Of a stretch of DNA of 64,000 bases, positions 1 through 8,830 are shown piece by piece. Both the position numbers and the translations under genes were made by a program. The stretch spans positions 372,001 to 436,000 of the forward strand of contig CCFE01000018.1 of assembly GCA_000752035.1 (NCBI GenBank), read 5' to 3'. The notes under the pieces were generated by a model. That model made no database searches and was not told where the DNA came from. It saw only the letters and a program-made list of their open reading frames with translations. Each line of letters begins with the position of its first letter. Positions within the stretch are counted from its first letter, which is position 1. The stretch is from Bacillus rubiinfantis. GTDB taxonomy: Bacteria; Bacillota; Bacilli; Bacillales; Cytobacillaceae.

Positions 1-755
1 GGATTCAGCGAAAATTAACCAATAATATTGAGGCGCTGACATGGGTAGGTGTGGAATTAAAAGGGACAACCTATCATTTGCAAGTAGTAGAAAAGAACGA
101 ACCAGAACGGCCGCAAAAATTATCCCCCCGTAACTTGGTAGCGAAAAAGAAAGCAATCATTGTTAGGATGGATATTGATGATGGGCAAAAGAAGGTAGAT
201 GTAAATGATTATGTTGAGCCTGGCCAATTACTCGTATCCGGTGAAATCGGAAAAGAAGGTGAGGAGTCACGACTTGTTGCAGCTAAAGGCGAGGTGTGGG
301 GAGAAATATGGTATAAAAGTCATGTGGAATTACCTCTGAAGACGAAATTTCATGTGTATAATGGCAAGGAAAAACGGAAGTATTCACTTTTGGCAGGTAA
401 GTTCGAGGTCCCTGTTTGGGGCTTCGGCAGCCATGAATATAATGATTATAAAACAGAAAAAAATACTCATAAGCTCCATTTTTTAAAGTGGGAACTGCCG
501 ATTTCTTTTGTCGATCGAACCATTCGAGAACGAGAGACGGTTATTAGAACGTACACGAATAAAGAGGCAGAAGAAAATGCAGTGGAACAGGCAAAAAAGG
601 ACATAAAAAAGCTAGTGGATGAGGAAGCTATTTTTAAAGATGAAAAAATTTTACACAAAGATATAAAAAATGGTAAAGTTATACTGGATATTCATTTTAA
701 AATAATTGAAAACATTGCAATCGGCCAGCCGATTACCAAGGAGATTCATGAATGA
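1..755 (+). CDS. yqfD: Sporulation protein YqfD, C-terminal part (cut by window start)
   Basis: The frame is open from base 3, ahead of the first in-frame start-like codon (GTG at 51), so the N-terminus lies outside the window. About 250 residues remain; the family is usually near 400. The visible part has the motif WVGVELKGT followed by a charged beta-rich C-terminal region. YqfD is a sporulation-associated membrane protein made in the mother cell; its biochemical role is not established. Its stop overlaps the phoH start (ATGA at 752-755), so the two are co-transcribed and probably translationally coupled, as in B. subtilis. Identification rests on the conserved motif and on synteny with phoH, pgpH and ybeY. 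Confidence 0.85.
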   Translation, partial: IQRKLTNNIEALTWVGVELKGTTYHLQVVEKNEPERPQKLSPRNLVAKKKAIIVRMDIDDGQKKVDVNDYVEPGQLLVSGEIGKEGEESRLVAAKGEVWGEIWYKSHVELPLKTKFHVYNGKEKRKYSLLAGKFEVPVWGFGSHEYNDYKTEKNTHKLHFLKWELPISFVDRTIRERETVIRTYTNKEAEENAVEQAKKDIKKLVDEEAIFKDEKILHKDIKNGKVILDIHFKIIENIAIGQPITKEIHE

Positions 756-1714
756 CGGAAAAGAAAACAACAATTAATATGCAGCTTGAAAATCCAGAAG
801 AAGCAGTAACTTTGCTTGGAAACTCGGATCAAAATGTAAAAATCATTGAGCAGGAATTGGGTGTTTCAATTGTAACTAGAGGCGAATCAATTTTCTTATC
901 GGGCGAAGAACAAAGGGTTATCCTTGCTAGTAAAGTACTTGATAAGCTGATGCAAGTTATTCGCAAAGGAATTACCATCAGCCAAAGAGATGTTCTGTAC
1001 GCGGTGCAAATGGCGCAAAAAGGGACACTTGATTATTTTGTTCATTTATATGAAGAGGAAATAGGTAAAAACATAAAGGGAAAAACGATTCGCATCAAGA
1101 CACTCGGTCAACGACAATATGTTATGGCCATCAAAAAAAATGACCTTGTGTTTGGAATCGGACCTGCTGGAACGGGTAAAACTTACCTTGCGGTGGTGAT
1201 GGCTGTTAACGCCTTAAAAAATGGCCAGGTGAATAAAATTATTTTAACGCGCCCAGCTGTCGAGGCCGGAGAAAGTCTTGGATTTTTACCAGGTGATTTA
1301 AAAGAAAAGGTAGATCCTTATTTACGCCCCTTATATGATGCTTTGCATGATGTCTTGGGGGTTGAACATACACAGCGGTTGATTGAACGAGGTACAATTG
1401 AAATTGCTCCGCTTGCCTACATGAGGGGGCGTACATTGGATGATGCATTCGTTATTTTGGATGAAGCTCAGAATACGACAAATAAGCAGATGAAGATGTT
1501 TTTAACCCGGCTTGGCTTTGGCTCGAAAATGGTCATTACTGGGGATCAAACACAAATTGATTTGCCAAAAGGGGCAAAATCTGGTTTGATTGAGGCAGAG
1601 GAAATCTTGCAGAATGTTAAAGGAGTTTCCTTTGTATTCATGGAACAAAGTGATGTAGTCCGCCATCCTCTGGTAGCAAGAATTATTGAGGCATACGGAA
1701 ATGTAGTAGGGTAA
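752..1714 (+). CDS. phoH: PhoH-family ATPase
   Basis: 320 residues, the usual family length. An N-terminal KH-like region is followed by a P-loop ATPase domain with Walker A GPAGTGKT at about 137-144 and Walker B VILDEAQN near 232-239. The C-terminal half resembles an RNA-helicase-like core. PhoH proteins bind ATP and are thought to act in RNA metabolism; their exact role in Bacillus is unsettled. The start overlaps the yqfD stop by 4 bases. A rho-independent terminator follows, so yqfD-phoH forms the end of a transcription unit. The assignment is firm at family level. Confidence 0.95.
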   Translation: MTEKKTTINMQLENPEEAVTLLGNSDQNVKIIEQELGVSIVTRGESIFLSGEEQRVILASKVLDKLMQVIRKGITISQRDVLYAVQMAQKGTLDYFVHLYEEEIGKNIKGKTIRIKTLGQRQYVMAIKKNDLVFGIGPAGTGKTYLAVVMAVNALKNGQVNKIILTRPAVEAGESLGFLPGDLKEKVDPYLRPLYDALHDVLGVEHTQRLIERGTIEIAPLAYMRGRTLDDAFVILDEAQNTTNKQMKMFLTRLGFGSKMVITGDQTQIDLPKGAKSGLIEAEEILQNVKGVSFVFMEQSDVVRHPLVARIIEAYGNVVG

Positions 1715-1731
1715 CTAAATAATGAAATAAG

Positions 1732-1770
1732 AAGGATTTACCTGGTATTTCAACCGGTAATCCTTTTTTT
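1732..1770 (+). terminator. Rho-independent terminator after phoH
   Basis: An inverted repeat, AAGGATTTACC pairing with GGTAATCCTT with one bulge, is followed by a run of T residues. It lies 17 bases after the phoH stop. Confidence 0.8.
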
Positions 1771-1878
1771 ATGTGTAAGAGGGTGAAACTTCTTGAAAAA
1801 ACTGTTATCATTTTACATAAAGTAAGCTCTCACTCTATATGGATACAAGATTGAATGGCCGTGGTTGGAGGGATATAG

Positions 1879-4032
1879 TTGGAAAAACTACAGCAATACT
1901 TTGTACGGATAAGAAAGCTGCTTGATCTTTCGTTTTTTCGGGTACTATTTTTTCTGATTCTCGGGATTGTCCTTTATGCAGCAATGTTTAATAATGTGAA
2001 ACCAGAAAAGTTAAATGTGAATTTGTTTTCAATAGCCGAAAAAACCATACGCTCACCGGGAACTGTTGAGGACAAGAAAAGTACCGAAATCAAACGCAAG
2101 GAAGCTCGTGACCAAGTTCAGGATGTTTATGCCGTAAAGAAGGAGTATACGCAAAATCGTGTTGATTTAATTACCTCAATTTTTGAAACGGCTCAGGAAG
2201 TTAATGATGAAATAGTTGAGCAAGTTAATAACAACAAGGAAGATAACCAAAAAGAACCTAGTACTGCTGAAAAAATAGACAAGCTCAAAGGAAAATTAAC
2301 ATCAACAGTAAATAAAGACCTAACTAACCAAGTATTCACTGCATTAGTTCAGGCAAGCAATGAAGAGTTAGCCATTGCGAAGGACCTAACGGTAACGGCC
2401 ATTAATAATGTTATGACAAAGAGAATCTCAGCCGATGAAGTGGAAAATGCAAAGAAACAAGTAGAGGAAGAATTAAAATATTCCACTTTAAATGATAATT
2501 TACGGGTGGCTTCCATCACGTTAGGAAGATATGCAGTCATTCAGAATGAATTTTATGACCCAGCTGCTACAGAGGAGCTCAGAAGACAGGCAGCTGAAAG
2601 TGTTGAGCCCGTTAAGATTCTACAGGGTCAGATAATTGTTGAGGAAGGTAAACTAATCAATCAGGAAATATATCGCCAACTGAAACTCGTCGGCCTGCTG
2701 CAAACTGAACACTCTTATCGGCCGTTTGTTGGTGTAACCGTTTTGATTATGATTATCCTATCAGGAATTTATTATTATTTTTATCAGGCAGCCTCTCATC
2801 GGGAAAAAAGACAAACAGATATGCTTTTATTTGGGATTATTTTTGTTCTGTCCATTCTAATTATGAAAATAATTAGTTTACTGCAGCTATTTAATTTTTC
2901 TTGGATTGGCTATCTGGTGCCAGCTGCAATGGGAGGAATGCTAATTAAAATTTTAATTGATGAAAAACTTGCTGTCCTTTTTTCGATTATTTTAGCGGTA
3001 TGTGGGAGTATATTATTTAATGAAGGAGTAGCTGGAACAGTAAATTTTACTGAGGGAATCTATATCCTGTTTAGTGCCTTAGCAGGAGTGCTTTTTCTCA
3101 ATAGACAGAACCAAAGACTTAAGATACTGCAAGCGGGGTCATTTTCAGCTGTTGTAAATCTTTTAACGATTGTTGCCTTGGTTTATTTGCCTAATGGACA
3201 ATTTACAGGAATTGAATTTGGTTACTTCTTCATCACTGCCATTGTATCAGGTGTTGGTTCTGCAGTATTGACGATTGGATTATTGCCATTCTTGGAGGCA
3301 AGTTTCGGGATTCTTTCAACGATTCGACTAATTGAACTGTCAAACCCTAATCATCCGCTATTACGAAAGATTCTTATGGAAGCACCAGGTACATATCATC
3401 ATAGCGTAATGGTTGCAAATTTAGCAGAATCGGCGTGTGAAGCGATTGGAGCAAATGGGCTCTTGGCACGCGTTGGAAGCTATTATCATGATATTGGAAA
3501 AACGCGGCGGCCGAATTTCTTTATTGAAAATCAAATGAATCGTGATAATCCACATGACCGTTTGCCACCTGATAAAAGCGCCAGTATTATAATTGCCCAT
3601 GTAACCGATGGCGCGCAGATCCTAAAGAGGCACCATCTGCCAAAGGAAATTATCGATATTGCCGAGCAGCATCACGGGACAACATTGTTAAAGTTCTTTT
3701 ATTATAAGGCAATGCAGGAGGATCCGGAGATTGAGGAAAAGGCATTTCGCTACCCAGGACCAAAAGCACAATCCAAAGAGTCAGCAGTAGTTGGCATTGC
3801 TGATAGTGTTGAAGCGGCAGTTCGCTCTTTGTCACAGCCCACACCTGAAACTATCGAAGACCTTGTGAAAAAAATTGTGACTGATCGGCTGCAGGATGGG
3901 CAGCTGAATGAATGTGACTTGACGCTAAAAGAATTAGAAATCATTATCCATGCGCTATGTGAGACATTAAGCGGGATATTCCATTCAAGAATTGAATATC
4001 CAGAAATAATAAAGAAGGTGAAGCAAGCATGA
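1879..4032 (+). CDS. pgpH: Cyclic-di-AMP phosphodiesterase PgpH (7TM-HD family)
   Basis: 717 residues starting at TTG 1879, with GGAGGG at 1867-1872 as ribosome binding site. One membrane segment lies near residues 17-39, then an extracytoplasmic 7TMR-HDED domain to about 270, then a cluster of membrane segments (about 282-460), then a cytosolic HD domain. The HD metal motif is visible in SYYHDIGKTRRPNF near residue 535. The family (B. subtilis YqfF, Listeria PgpH) hydrolyses c-di-AMP to pApA and so controls potassium and osmotic homeostasis. The stop overlaps the ybeY start by 4 bases, indicating an operon pgpH-ybeY-dgkA. Confidence 0.93.
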   Translation: MEKLQQYFVRIRKLLDLSFFRVLFFLILGIVLYAAMFNNVKPEKLNVNLFSIAEKTIRSPGTVEDKKSTEIKRKEARDQVQDVYAVKKEYTQNRVDLITSIFETAQEVNDEIVEQVNNNKEDNQKEPSTAEKIDKLKGKLTSTVNKDLTNQVFTALVQASNEELAIAKDLTVTAINNVMTKRISADEVENAKKQVEEELKYSTLNDNLRVASITLGRYAVIQNEFYDPAATEELRRQAAESVEPVKILQGQIIVEEGKLINQEIYRQLKLVGLLQTEHSYRPFVGVTVLIMIILSGIYYYFYQAASHREKRQTDMLLFGIIFVLSILIMKIISLLQLFNFSWIGYLVPAAMGGMLIKILIDEKLAVLFSIILAVCGSILFNEGVAGTVNFTEGIYILFSALAGVLFLNRQNQRLKILQAGSFSAVVNLLTIVALVYLPNGQFTGIEFGYFFITAIVSGVGSAVLTIGLLPFLEASFGILSTIRLIELSNPNHPLLRKILMEAPGTYHHSVMVANLAESACEAIGANGLLARVGSYYHDIGKTRRPNFFIENQMNRDNPHDRLPPDKSASIIIAHVTDGAQILKRHHLPKEIIDIAEQHHGTTLLKFFYYKAMQEDPEIEEKAFRYPGPKAQSKESAVVGIADSVEAAVRSLSQPTPETIEDLVKKIVTDRLQDGQLNECDLTLKELEIIIHALCETLSGIFHSRIEYPEIIKKVKQA

Positions 4033-4499
4033 CATTACTGATTGATAGTATAGATGAAACAGAAGAATTAGCTGACCAGCAAATGCTGGAAATTGAGCGG
4101 CTGTTACATTTTGCAGCAGAAAAAATGAAAATTAAAGAACATAGTGAGGTTTCACTTACATTTGTAAGCAACGAAAAGATTCAAGAAATAAACCGGGAAT
4201 ATCGTGACAAAGATACACCTACTGATGTCATTTCATTTGCATTAGAGGAACTCGGTGAAGGGGAGATTGAATTAGTAGGTGCAGACTTGCCGCGTATTTT
4301 GGGTGATATTATTATCTCGGTACCAAAAGCAAAGGCACAGGCGGAGGAATATGGCCATTCGTTTATCCGCGAGTTAGGTTTCCTCAGTGTTCATGGTTTT
4401 CTTCATCTGCTTGGTTATGATCATATGACAGAAGCAGATGAAAAAGAAATGTTTACATTGCAAAAGGAAATTCTAGACGAATATGGACTTACACGATAA
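4029..4499 (+). CDS. ybeY: Endoribonuclease YbeY, 16S rRNA maturation
   Basis: 156 residues. The zinc signature HGFLHLLGYDH sits near residues 121-131 and is diagnostic of this single-strand-specific metallo-endoribonuclease. YbeY is needed for 16S rRNA 3' end processing and ribosome quality control. The start overlaps the pgpH stop, and its 3' end overlaps dgkA by 17 bases, so translation is probably coupled. Length and position (pgpH-ybeY-dgkA-era) match other bacilli. Confidence 0.96.
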   Translation: MTLLIDSIDETEELADQQMLEIERLLHFAAEKMKIKEHSEVSLTFVSNEKIQEINREYRDKDTPTDVISFALEELGEGEIELVGADLPRILGDIIISVPKAKAQAEEYGHSFIRELGFLSVHGFLHLLGYDHMTEADEKEMFTLQKEILDEYGLTR

Positions 4500-4869
4500 A
4501 CGAATCAAAAAACACCCGCTTTACTGTTCATTTTTCTTTGCCTTCAGAGGAATTTGGAGCGCTCTACTTCAAGAAAGGAATATGCGGATTCATGGAGCTT
4601 GTGCCATTATTATTCTTTTGGCCTCATTTTATTTCTCAATAGAAAAAATGGAATGGCTGTTCATTGTGTTTGCGATAGCTGGGATGTTTTCTCTCGAGTT
4701 AATCAATAGTGCGTTGGAGCGTGTTGTTGATCTAGTTAGTCCTACATATCATCCGCTAGCAAAACAGGCGAAAGATATGGCGGCTGGTGCTGTACTCATT
4801 TTTGCATTGATTACTATTGTTATTGGACTAACTATATTTTTGCCCTATGTGCTTGTGGTTTTTAAATAG
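4483..4869 (+). CDS. dgkA: Diacylglycerol/undecaprenol kinase family protein
   Basis: 128-residue integral membrane protein with three predicted helices. It carries the family signature: ELINSALERVVDLV followed by a conserved LAKQAKDMAAGAVL stretch near residues 85-105. In Gram-positives this enzyme mainly phosphorylates undecaprenol (UdpK), feeding the lipid carrier pool for cell wall synthesis. The start lies inside ybeY. Two hairpins follow the gene (4895-4961), and after them comes the remnant of cdd. Confidence 0.93.
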   Translation: MDLHDKRIKKHPLYCSFFFAFRGIWSALLQERNMRIHGACAIIILLASFYFSIEKMEWLFIVFAIAGMFSLELINSALERVVDLVSPTYHPLAKQAKDMAAGAVLIFALITIVIGLTIFLPYVLVVFK

Positions 4870-4894
4870 GACAGAACAAAACAAATTTATGAAC

Positions 4895-4961
4895 AAAATT
4901 AGATTTTTGTGAAAATTCTAATTTTATCATTACTTTTTTGCTACAAGTAATGATTTTTTTC
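4895..4961 (+). terminator. Two consecutive hairpins, the second a terminator, after dgkA
   Basis: The first hairpin is AAAATTAGA paired with TCTAATTTT (4895-4925). The second is ATCATTACTT paired with AAGTAATGAT followed by seven T residues (4926-4961), a typical intrinsic terminator. They separate pgpH-ybeY-dgkA from era. Confidence 0.75.
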
Positions 4962-5017
4962 GATTTTTCATGTAAAATAAAAGAACAGTAGCAATTCTGC
5001 TGGAAGGGAAGAAATAA

Positions 5018-5128
5018 GTGAAAACAGAGCATTTGAAACAAGCAGCAAAAGATACGCTAATAAATTATGTTAATACTCTTATAGGTTTATCTGGTGCTTT
5101 TTCGTTGGAGGATTTACATGCAAAATAA
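5018..5128 (+). pseudogene. Internally deleted remnant of cytidine deaminase (cdd)
   Basis: A 36-codon frame starts at GTG 5018 behind GGAAGGGAAG. Its first residues, VKTEHLKQAAKD, look like a Cdd N-terminus. Its last residues, GAFSLEDLHAK, match the recalled Cdd C-terminus (GAFSSEDLH in B. subtilis). The roughly 100 central residues, including the zinc-binding HAE and PCxxC motifs, are missing, so it cannot be an active deaminase. It sits exactly where cdd lies in B. subtilis (dgkA-cdd-era). Its 3' end contains the GGAGG and the ATG of era, which may explain why this end survived. Confidence 0.65.
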
Positions 5129-6041
5129 TTCAAATAATAATGCAGCTTATAAATCGGGGTTTATTTCTATTATCGGCAGACCAAATGTAGGAAAATCGAC
5201 ATTTCTTAATCGAGTTATTGGCCAAAAGATTGCGATTATGAGTGATAAACCGCAAACAACACGTAATAAGGTTCAGGGTGTTCTGACTCAAGAATCTGCT
5301 CAAATGATATTTATTGATACGCCAGGGATTCATAAACCAAAGCATAAATTAGGCGATTTTATGATGAAAGTCGCTCAGAATACCCTAAAAGAAGTGGATT
5401 TAATCCTTTTTATGGTAAATGCCGAAGAAGGATTTGGCCGTGGGGAAGAATATATTATTGAAAAATTTCACAGTATCACGACACCAATTTTTCTGATCAT
5501 TAACAAAATTGATAAAGTCCACCCAGACGATTTATTACAGATTATAGAAACATACAAAGAAAAATACGCCTTTAAGGAAATTGTTCCAATTTCAGCCTTA
5601 CAGGGTAATAATGTCGACCGATTGCTTAATCAAATTCAAACCTATTTACCTGAAGGACCGCAATATTATCCCGCTGACCAGGTAACGGATCATCCAGAAA
5701 GATTTATTATTGCTGAGTTGATAAGAGAAAAAGCCCTTCACTTGACAAGAGAGGAAATTCCGCATTCCTTAGCCGTTGTAATTGATAAAATTGAACGTCA
5801 ACAAGGAAAAGAAATCATTCATGTTATGGCGACTATCATTGTTGAACGTGATTCACAAAAAGGAATTATCATTGGAAAAAAAGGCGGCATGTTAAAGGAA
5901 ATCGGCAAGCGCGCCCGTGGAGACATCGAGAATTTGCTTGGGTCCAAGGTTTTTCTTGAGCTTTGGGTTAAGGTACAAAAAGATTGGCGAAATAAAATTT
6001 CGCAGCTTCGTGAGTATGGATTTAACGAGGATGAATACTAG
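5118..6041 (+). CDS. era: GTPase Era, 30S ribosome assembly
   Basis: 307 residues from ATG 5118, chosen over the in-frame TTG at 5094 because GGAGG lies at 5107-5111 and the protein then begins MQNNSNNN ahead of the G domain. GTPase motifs: GRPNVGKS (G1), DTPGIH (G3) and NKID (G4). A C-terminal KH domain has GIIIGKKGGMLKEIG near residues 249-263. Era binds the 3' end of 16S rRNA during small-subunit maturation, the same process as YbeY just upstream. The start codon lies within the end of the cdd remnant. Confidence 0.97.
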   Translation: MQNNSNNNAAYKSGFISIIGRPNVGKSTFLNRVIGQKIAIMSDKPQTTRNKVQGVLTQESAQMIFIDTPGIHKPKHKLGDFMMKVAQNTLKEVDLILFMVNAEEGFGRGEEYIIEKFHSITTPIFLIINKIDKVHPDDLLQIIETYKEKYAFKEIVPISALQGNNVDRLLNQIQTYLPEGPQYYPADQVTDHPERFIIAELIREKALHLTREEIPHSLAVVIDKIERQQGKEIIHVMATIIVERDSQKGIIIGKKGGMLKEIGKRARGDIENLLGSKVFLELWVKVQKDWRNKISQLREYGFNEDEY

Positions 6042-6198
6042 GCAATCCTTAACTAAACTATTATCGCAGATTTAAGAATATGCATGGACAACATTAACAA
6101 TTTTTTCGTCTCATGATTTTTGTGCTGGCGGGCTATGATAATTGTAAAGGTTAGGACCTGAATTTAAGCTAGTCTATAAATTGAAAGGTGGGGTTTTC

Positions 6199-6342
6199 GT
6201 GTTGGACTTAACGTGGAGAGTATTTACCCAAACAGGTAATATTGACACATATCTCCTTTTTAAAGAGATTGAGAAGGATAACCAAGAAATACCCGGGAAT
6301 TCGAATGAAGAACTAGCACAAATTGATTTTCCTACTATCTAA
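6199..6342 (+). CDS. yqzL: Small conserved protein YqzL
   Basis: A 47-residue frame from GTG 6199 (TTG 6202 is an alternative start), with AAAGGTGGGG at 6184-6193 as ribosome binding site. The N-terminus, LTWRVFTQTGNIDTYLLFKE, resembles the short YqzL protein found between era and recO in B. subtilis. The function is unknown; there is no membrane segment or catalytic motif, and the C-terminal half is acidic. It ends 32 bases before recO and is probably co-transcribed with it. Confidence 0.85.
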   Translation: MLDLTWRVFTQTGNIDTYLLFKEIEKDNQEIPGNSNEELAQIDFPTI

Positions 6343-6374
6343 AGCTGGCTGCACATTTCTGGATGGTGACCACT

Positions 6375-7127
6375 ATGCTTCAGAAATGCGAAGGCGTTGT
6401 CATAAGAACGACTGATTATGGTGAAACTAATAAAATCGTTACCTTGTTTACTAGGGAATGGGGGAAAATCGGTGTAATGGCTAGAGGAGCAAAAAAGCCC
6501 AATAGCCGGCTTTCCTCTATCACCCAAATTTTTACATATGGATATTTTCTCATTCAAAAAGGAACGGGCTTAAGCGGTCTCCAACAAGGAGAAATCATTA
6601 CCCCTTTTCGATCCATTGCTGAAGATATTTTTTTGACTGCCTATGCAAGCTTTATTATTGAATTAACGGATAAATGTACAGATGAAAAAAAGCCAAATCC
6701 GTATCATTTTGAACTGTTATACCAAACTCTTCATTTAATGAATGAAGGGTATGATCCAGATATTCTGATGTATATTTATGAAATGAAAATGTTAAATGTC
6801 ATTGGATTATATCCGGTACTGAATCAATGTTCCGTTTGCGGTGAAGCATCCGGACGTTTTTCGTTTTCGATTCGTGAAGGCGGGTTTATTTGTCATCGTT
6901 GTTTGGAAAAAGACCCGTATCATTTTAAAATTTCAGCAGCAACGGTTAAATTGCTGCGGCTATTTTATTATTTTGATTTATCTCGTTTAGGCAGTATTTC
7001 TGTGAAGGATACAACAAAAAAAGAGCTGAAAATGGTAATTTCCGCTTATTATGAAGAATATTCAGGGCTGCGGCTTAAATCAAAGAAATTTCTCGATTCA
7101 ATTGCCCAAATGCGAAATCTTTTATAG
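6375..7127 (+). CDS. recO: DNA repair protein RecO
   Basis: 250 residues from ATG 6375, preferred over upstream in-frame starts because the protein then begins MLQKCEGVVIRTTDYGETNK like other Bacillus RecO proteins and GGATGG at 6361-6366 is correctly spaced. An N-terminal OB fold is followed by a helical region with a zinc finger, CSVCG (about 152-156) and CHRC (about 173-176). RecO anneals single-stranded DNA and loads RecA with RecR in recombinational repair. Synteny with era-yqzL supports the call. Confidence 0.96.
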   Translation: MLQKCEGVVIRTTDYGETNKIVTLFTREWGKIGVMARGAKKPNSRLSSITQIFTYGYFLIQKGTGLSGLQQGEIITPFRSIAEDIFLTAYASFIIELTDKCTDEKKPNPYHFELLYQTLHLMNEGYDPDILMYIYEMKMLNVIGLYPVLNQCSVCGEASGRFSFSIREGGFICHRCLEKDPYHFKISAATVKLLRLFYYFDLSRLGSISVKDTTKKELKMVISAYYEEYSGLRLKSKKFLDSIAQMRNLL

Positions 7128-7133
7128 CAGCAG

Positions 7134-7162
7134 TTGACAATCATTCCTATTTTGGTTATATT
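7134..7162 (+). promoter_or_regulatory. Sigma-A promoter of glyS
   Basis: A perfect -35 TTGACA (7134-7139), a 17-base spacer and -10 TATATT (7157-7162) lie just upstream of the glycine T-box leader. Confidence 0.8.
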
Positions 7163-7172
7163 TTCATTAAAT

Positions 7173-7390
7173 TAATAAATTGCGTTGACGGAAAATAGTA
7201 CTTAGAAGGTATCTATAAAAGCGAACCTAGGACGGTGTAAGCTAGGGTATAGAGCACTAAGGAAGGCATTCTTGAGCAATTGTCTTGGACACTAGTAAAG
7301 TGGCTGCTCACTTTTGGCAGCAAATAGGGTGGAACCGCGGGTTACTCTCGTCCCTATGCTTCATGCATAAGGATGGGAGTTTTTTATTTG
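7173..7390 (+). promoter_or_regulatory. Glycine T-box leader of glyS
   Basis: A tRNA-sensing leader RNA. The T-box sequence AGGGTGGAACCGCGGG (7327-7342) is canonical. Stem I is bounded by TTGC and GCAA. The presumed specifier codon is GGC (Gly) at 7265-7267 in the context GAAGGCATT. The terminator stem, CTCGTCCCTATGC pairing with GCATAAGGATGGGAG, precedes a T run (about 7347-7387). Uncharged glycine tRNA would stabilise the antiterminator and allow glyS expression. A matching specifier and downstream glycyl-tRNA synthetase make the call strong. Confidence 0.93.
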
Positions 7391-7417
7391 CAAAAAATTA
7401 AAAAGGAGTTTTGAACA

Positions 7418-8800
7418 ATGAATGTAACAATGGAACAAATCGTTGCTCACGCAAAGCATAGAGGATTTATTTTTCCTGGTTCAGAAATATATGGAGGACT
7501 GGCAAATACCTGGGATTATGGCCCATTAGGAGTTGAATTTAAAAATAATATTAAAAAAGCATGGTGGAAAAAGTTTGTGCAACAATCACCATATAATGTT
7601 GGACTAGATGCAAGTATCTTAATGAATCCACGTACATGGGAAGCATCAGGTCATATCGGTAACTTCAATGATCCGATGATCGACTGTAAGAATTGTAAAG
7701 CACGTCACCGTGCCGATAAATTAATTGAAAATGCTCTTGAAGAAAAAGGAATTGAAATGGTTGTAGACGGCCTTCCGTTTACAAAGATGGAAGAATTAAT
7801 TAAAGAACATAATATTGCTTGCCCTGACTGTGGCAGTCATGATTTTACCGGTATTCGCCAATTTAATTTAATGTTTAAAACATTTCAAGGTGTTACTGAA
7901 ACAAGTACAAATGAAATTTTCCTTCGACCAGAAACAGCTCAAGGTATTTTTGTAAACTTCAAAAATGTTCAAAGAACGATGAGAAAGAAACTACCTTTTG
8001 GTATTGCGCAAATTGGCAAAAGTTTTCGAAATGAAATCACGCCTGGTAACTTTACCTTCCGGACTCGAGAGTTTGAACAAATGGAGTTAGAATTCTTCTG
8101 TAAACCTGGGGAAGAACTAAAGTGGTTTGATTTTTGGAAACAGTATGCTGAAAACTGGCTGTTATCCTTAGGTCTTAAGCAAGAAAATTTAAGGCTACGT
8201 GACCATTCAGAAGAAGAGTTGTCACATTATAGTAATGCCACTACTGATTTTGAGTATAAATTTCCATTTGGCTGGGGTGAGCTTTGGGGTGTTGCTTCAC
8301 GCACCGATTATGACTTGAAACAGCATATGGAATATTCTGGCGAGGATTTTCAATACCATGACCAAGAGACTAATGAAAAATACATTCCTTATTGTATCGA
8401 ACCGTCATTAGGGGCTGACAGGGTGGCCTTAGCCTTTTTAATTGATGCCTATGAGGAAGAACAATTGGAAGATGGGACTTCGAGAACGGTCATGCATTTC
8501 CACCCCGCACTTGCACCGTTTAAGGCCGCAGTATTGCCGTTATCCAAGAAACTTTCCGAAGGTGCCAGGGAAGTATATGCTACACTTGCAGAGCACTTTA
8601 ATGTGGATTTCGATGAAGCAGGTTCGATTGGAAAGCGATATCGCCGCCATGATGAAATAGGTACTCCTTTCTGTATTACATTTGACTTTGATTCAGTTGA
8701 AGACGGGATGGTAACAGTACGAGACCGTGATACTATGGAACAAACAAGACTTTCAATTACAGAGCTAGTCAGCTTTCTTCAGGAAAAAATTACTTTTTAA
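7418..8800 (+). CDS. glyS: Glycyl-tRNA synthetase, single-chain dimeric type
   Basis: 460 residues of a class II synthetase of the alpha2 type, not the alpha/beta GlyQ-GlyS type that B. subtilis has at this place. Class II motifs are visible: motif 2 in FRNEITPGNFTFRTREFEQME and motif 3 in GADRVALAFL near residues 330-339. An inserted segment carries two CxxC pairs (CKNCKARHRAD and CPDCGSHDF). A C-terminal anticodon-binding domain follows. It charges tRNA-Gly and is controlled by the T-box upstream. ccpN follows 30 bases later. Confidence 0.96.
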   Translation: MNVTMEQIVAHAKHRGFIFPGSEIYGGLANTWDYGPLGVEFKNNIKKAWWKKFVQQSPYNVGLDASILMNPRTWEASGHIGNFNDPMIDCKNCKARHRADKLIENALEEKGIEMVVDGLPFTKMEELIKEHNIACPDCGSHDFTGIRQFNLMFKTFQGVTETSTNEIFLRPETAQGIFVNFKNVQRTMRKKLPFGIAQIGKSFRNEITPGNFTFRTREFEQMELEFFCKPGEELKWFDFWKQYAENWLLSLGLKQENLRLRDHSEEELSHYSNATTDFEYKFPFGWGELWGVASRTDYDLKQHMEYSGEDFQYHDQETNEKYIPYCIEPSLGADRVALAFLIDAYEEEQLEDGTSRTVMHFHPALAPFKAAVLPLSKKLSEGAREVYATLAEHFNVDFDEAGSIGKRYRRHDEIGTPFCITFDFDSVEDGMVTVRDRDTMEQTRLSITELVSFLQEKITF

Positions 8801-8830
8801 TTTATTAACTGCCAATGGGTCATTTTATGG

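Noticed and set aside
1771..1866. Short frame MCKRVKLLEK... before pgpH
   Set aside because: It begins in the terminator tail of phoH and has no ribosome binding site or known relative; a leader peptide cannot be supported.
7200..7390. Small open frames in the glyS leader
   Set aside because: They lie within the T-box leader and have no ribosome binding sites; the RNA structure explains the sequence.
8442..8660. 72-codon frame within glyS
   Set aside because: It is an out-of-frame shadow of the synthetase gene.
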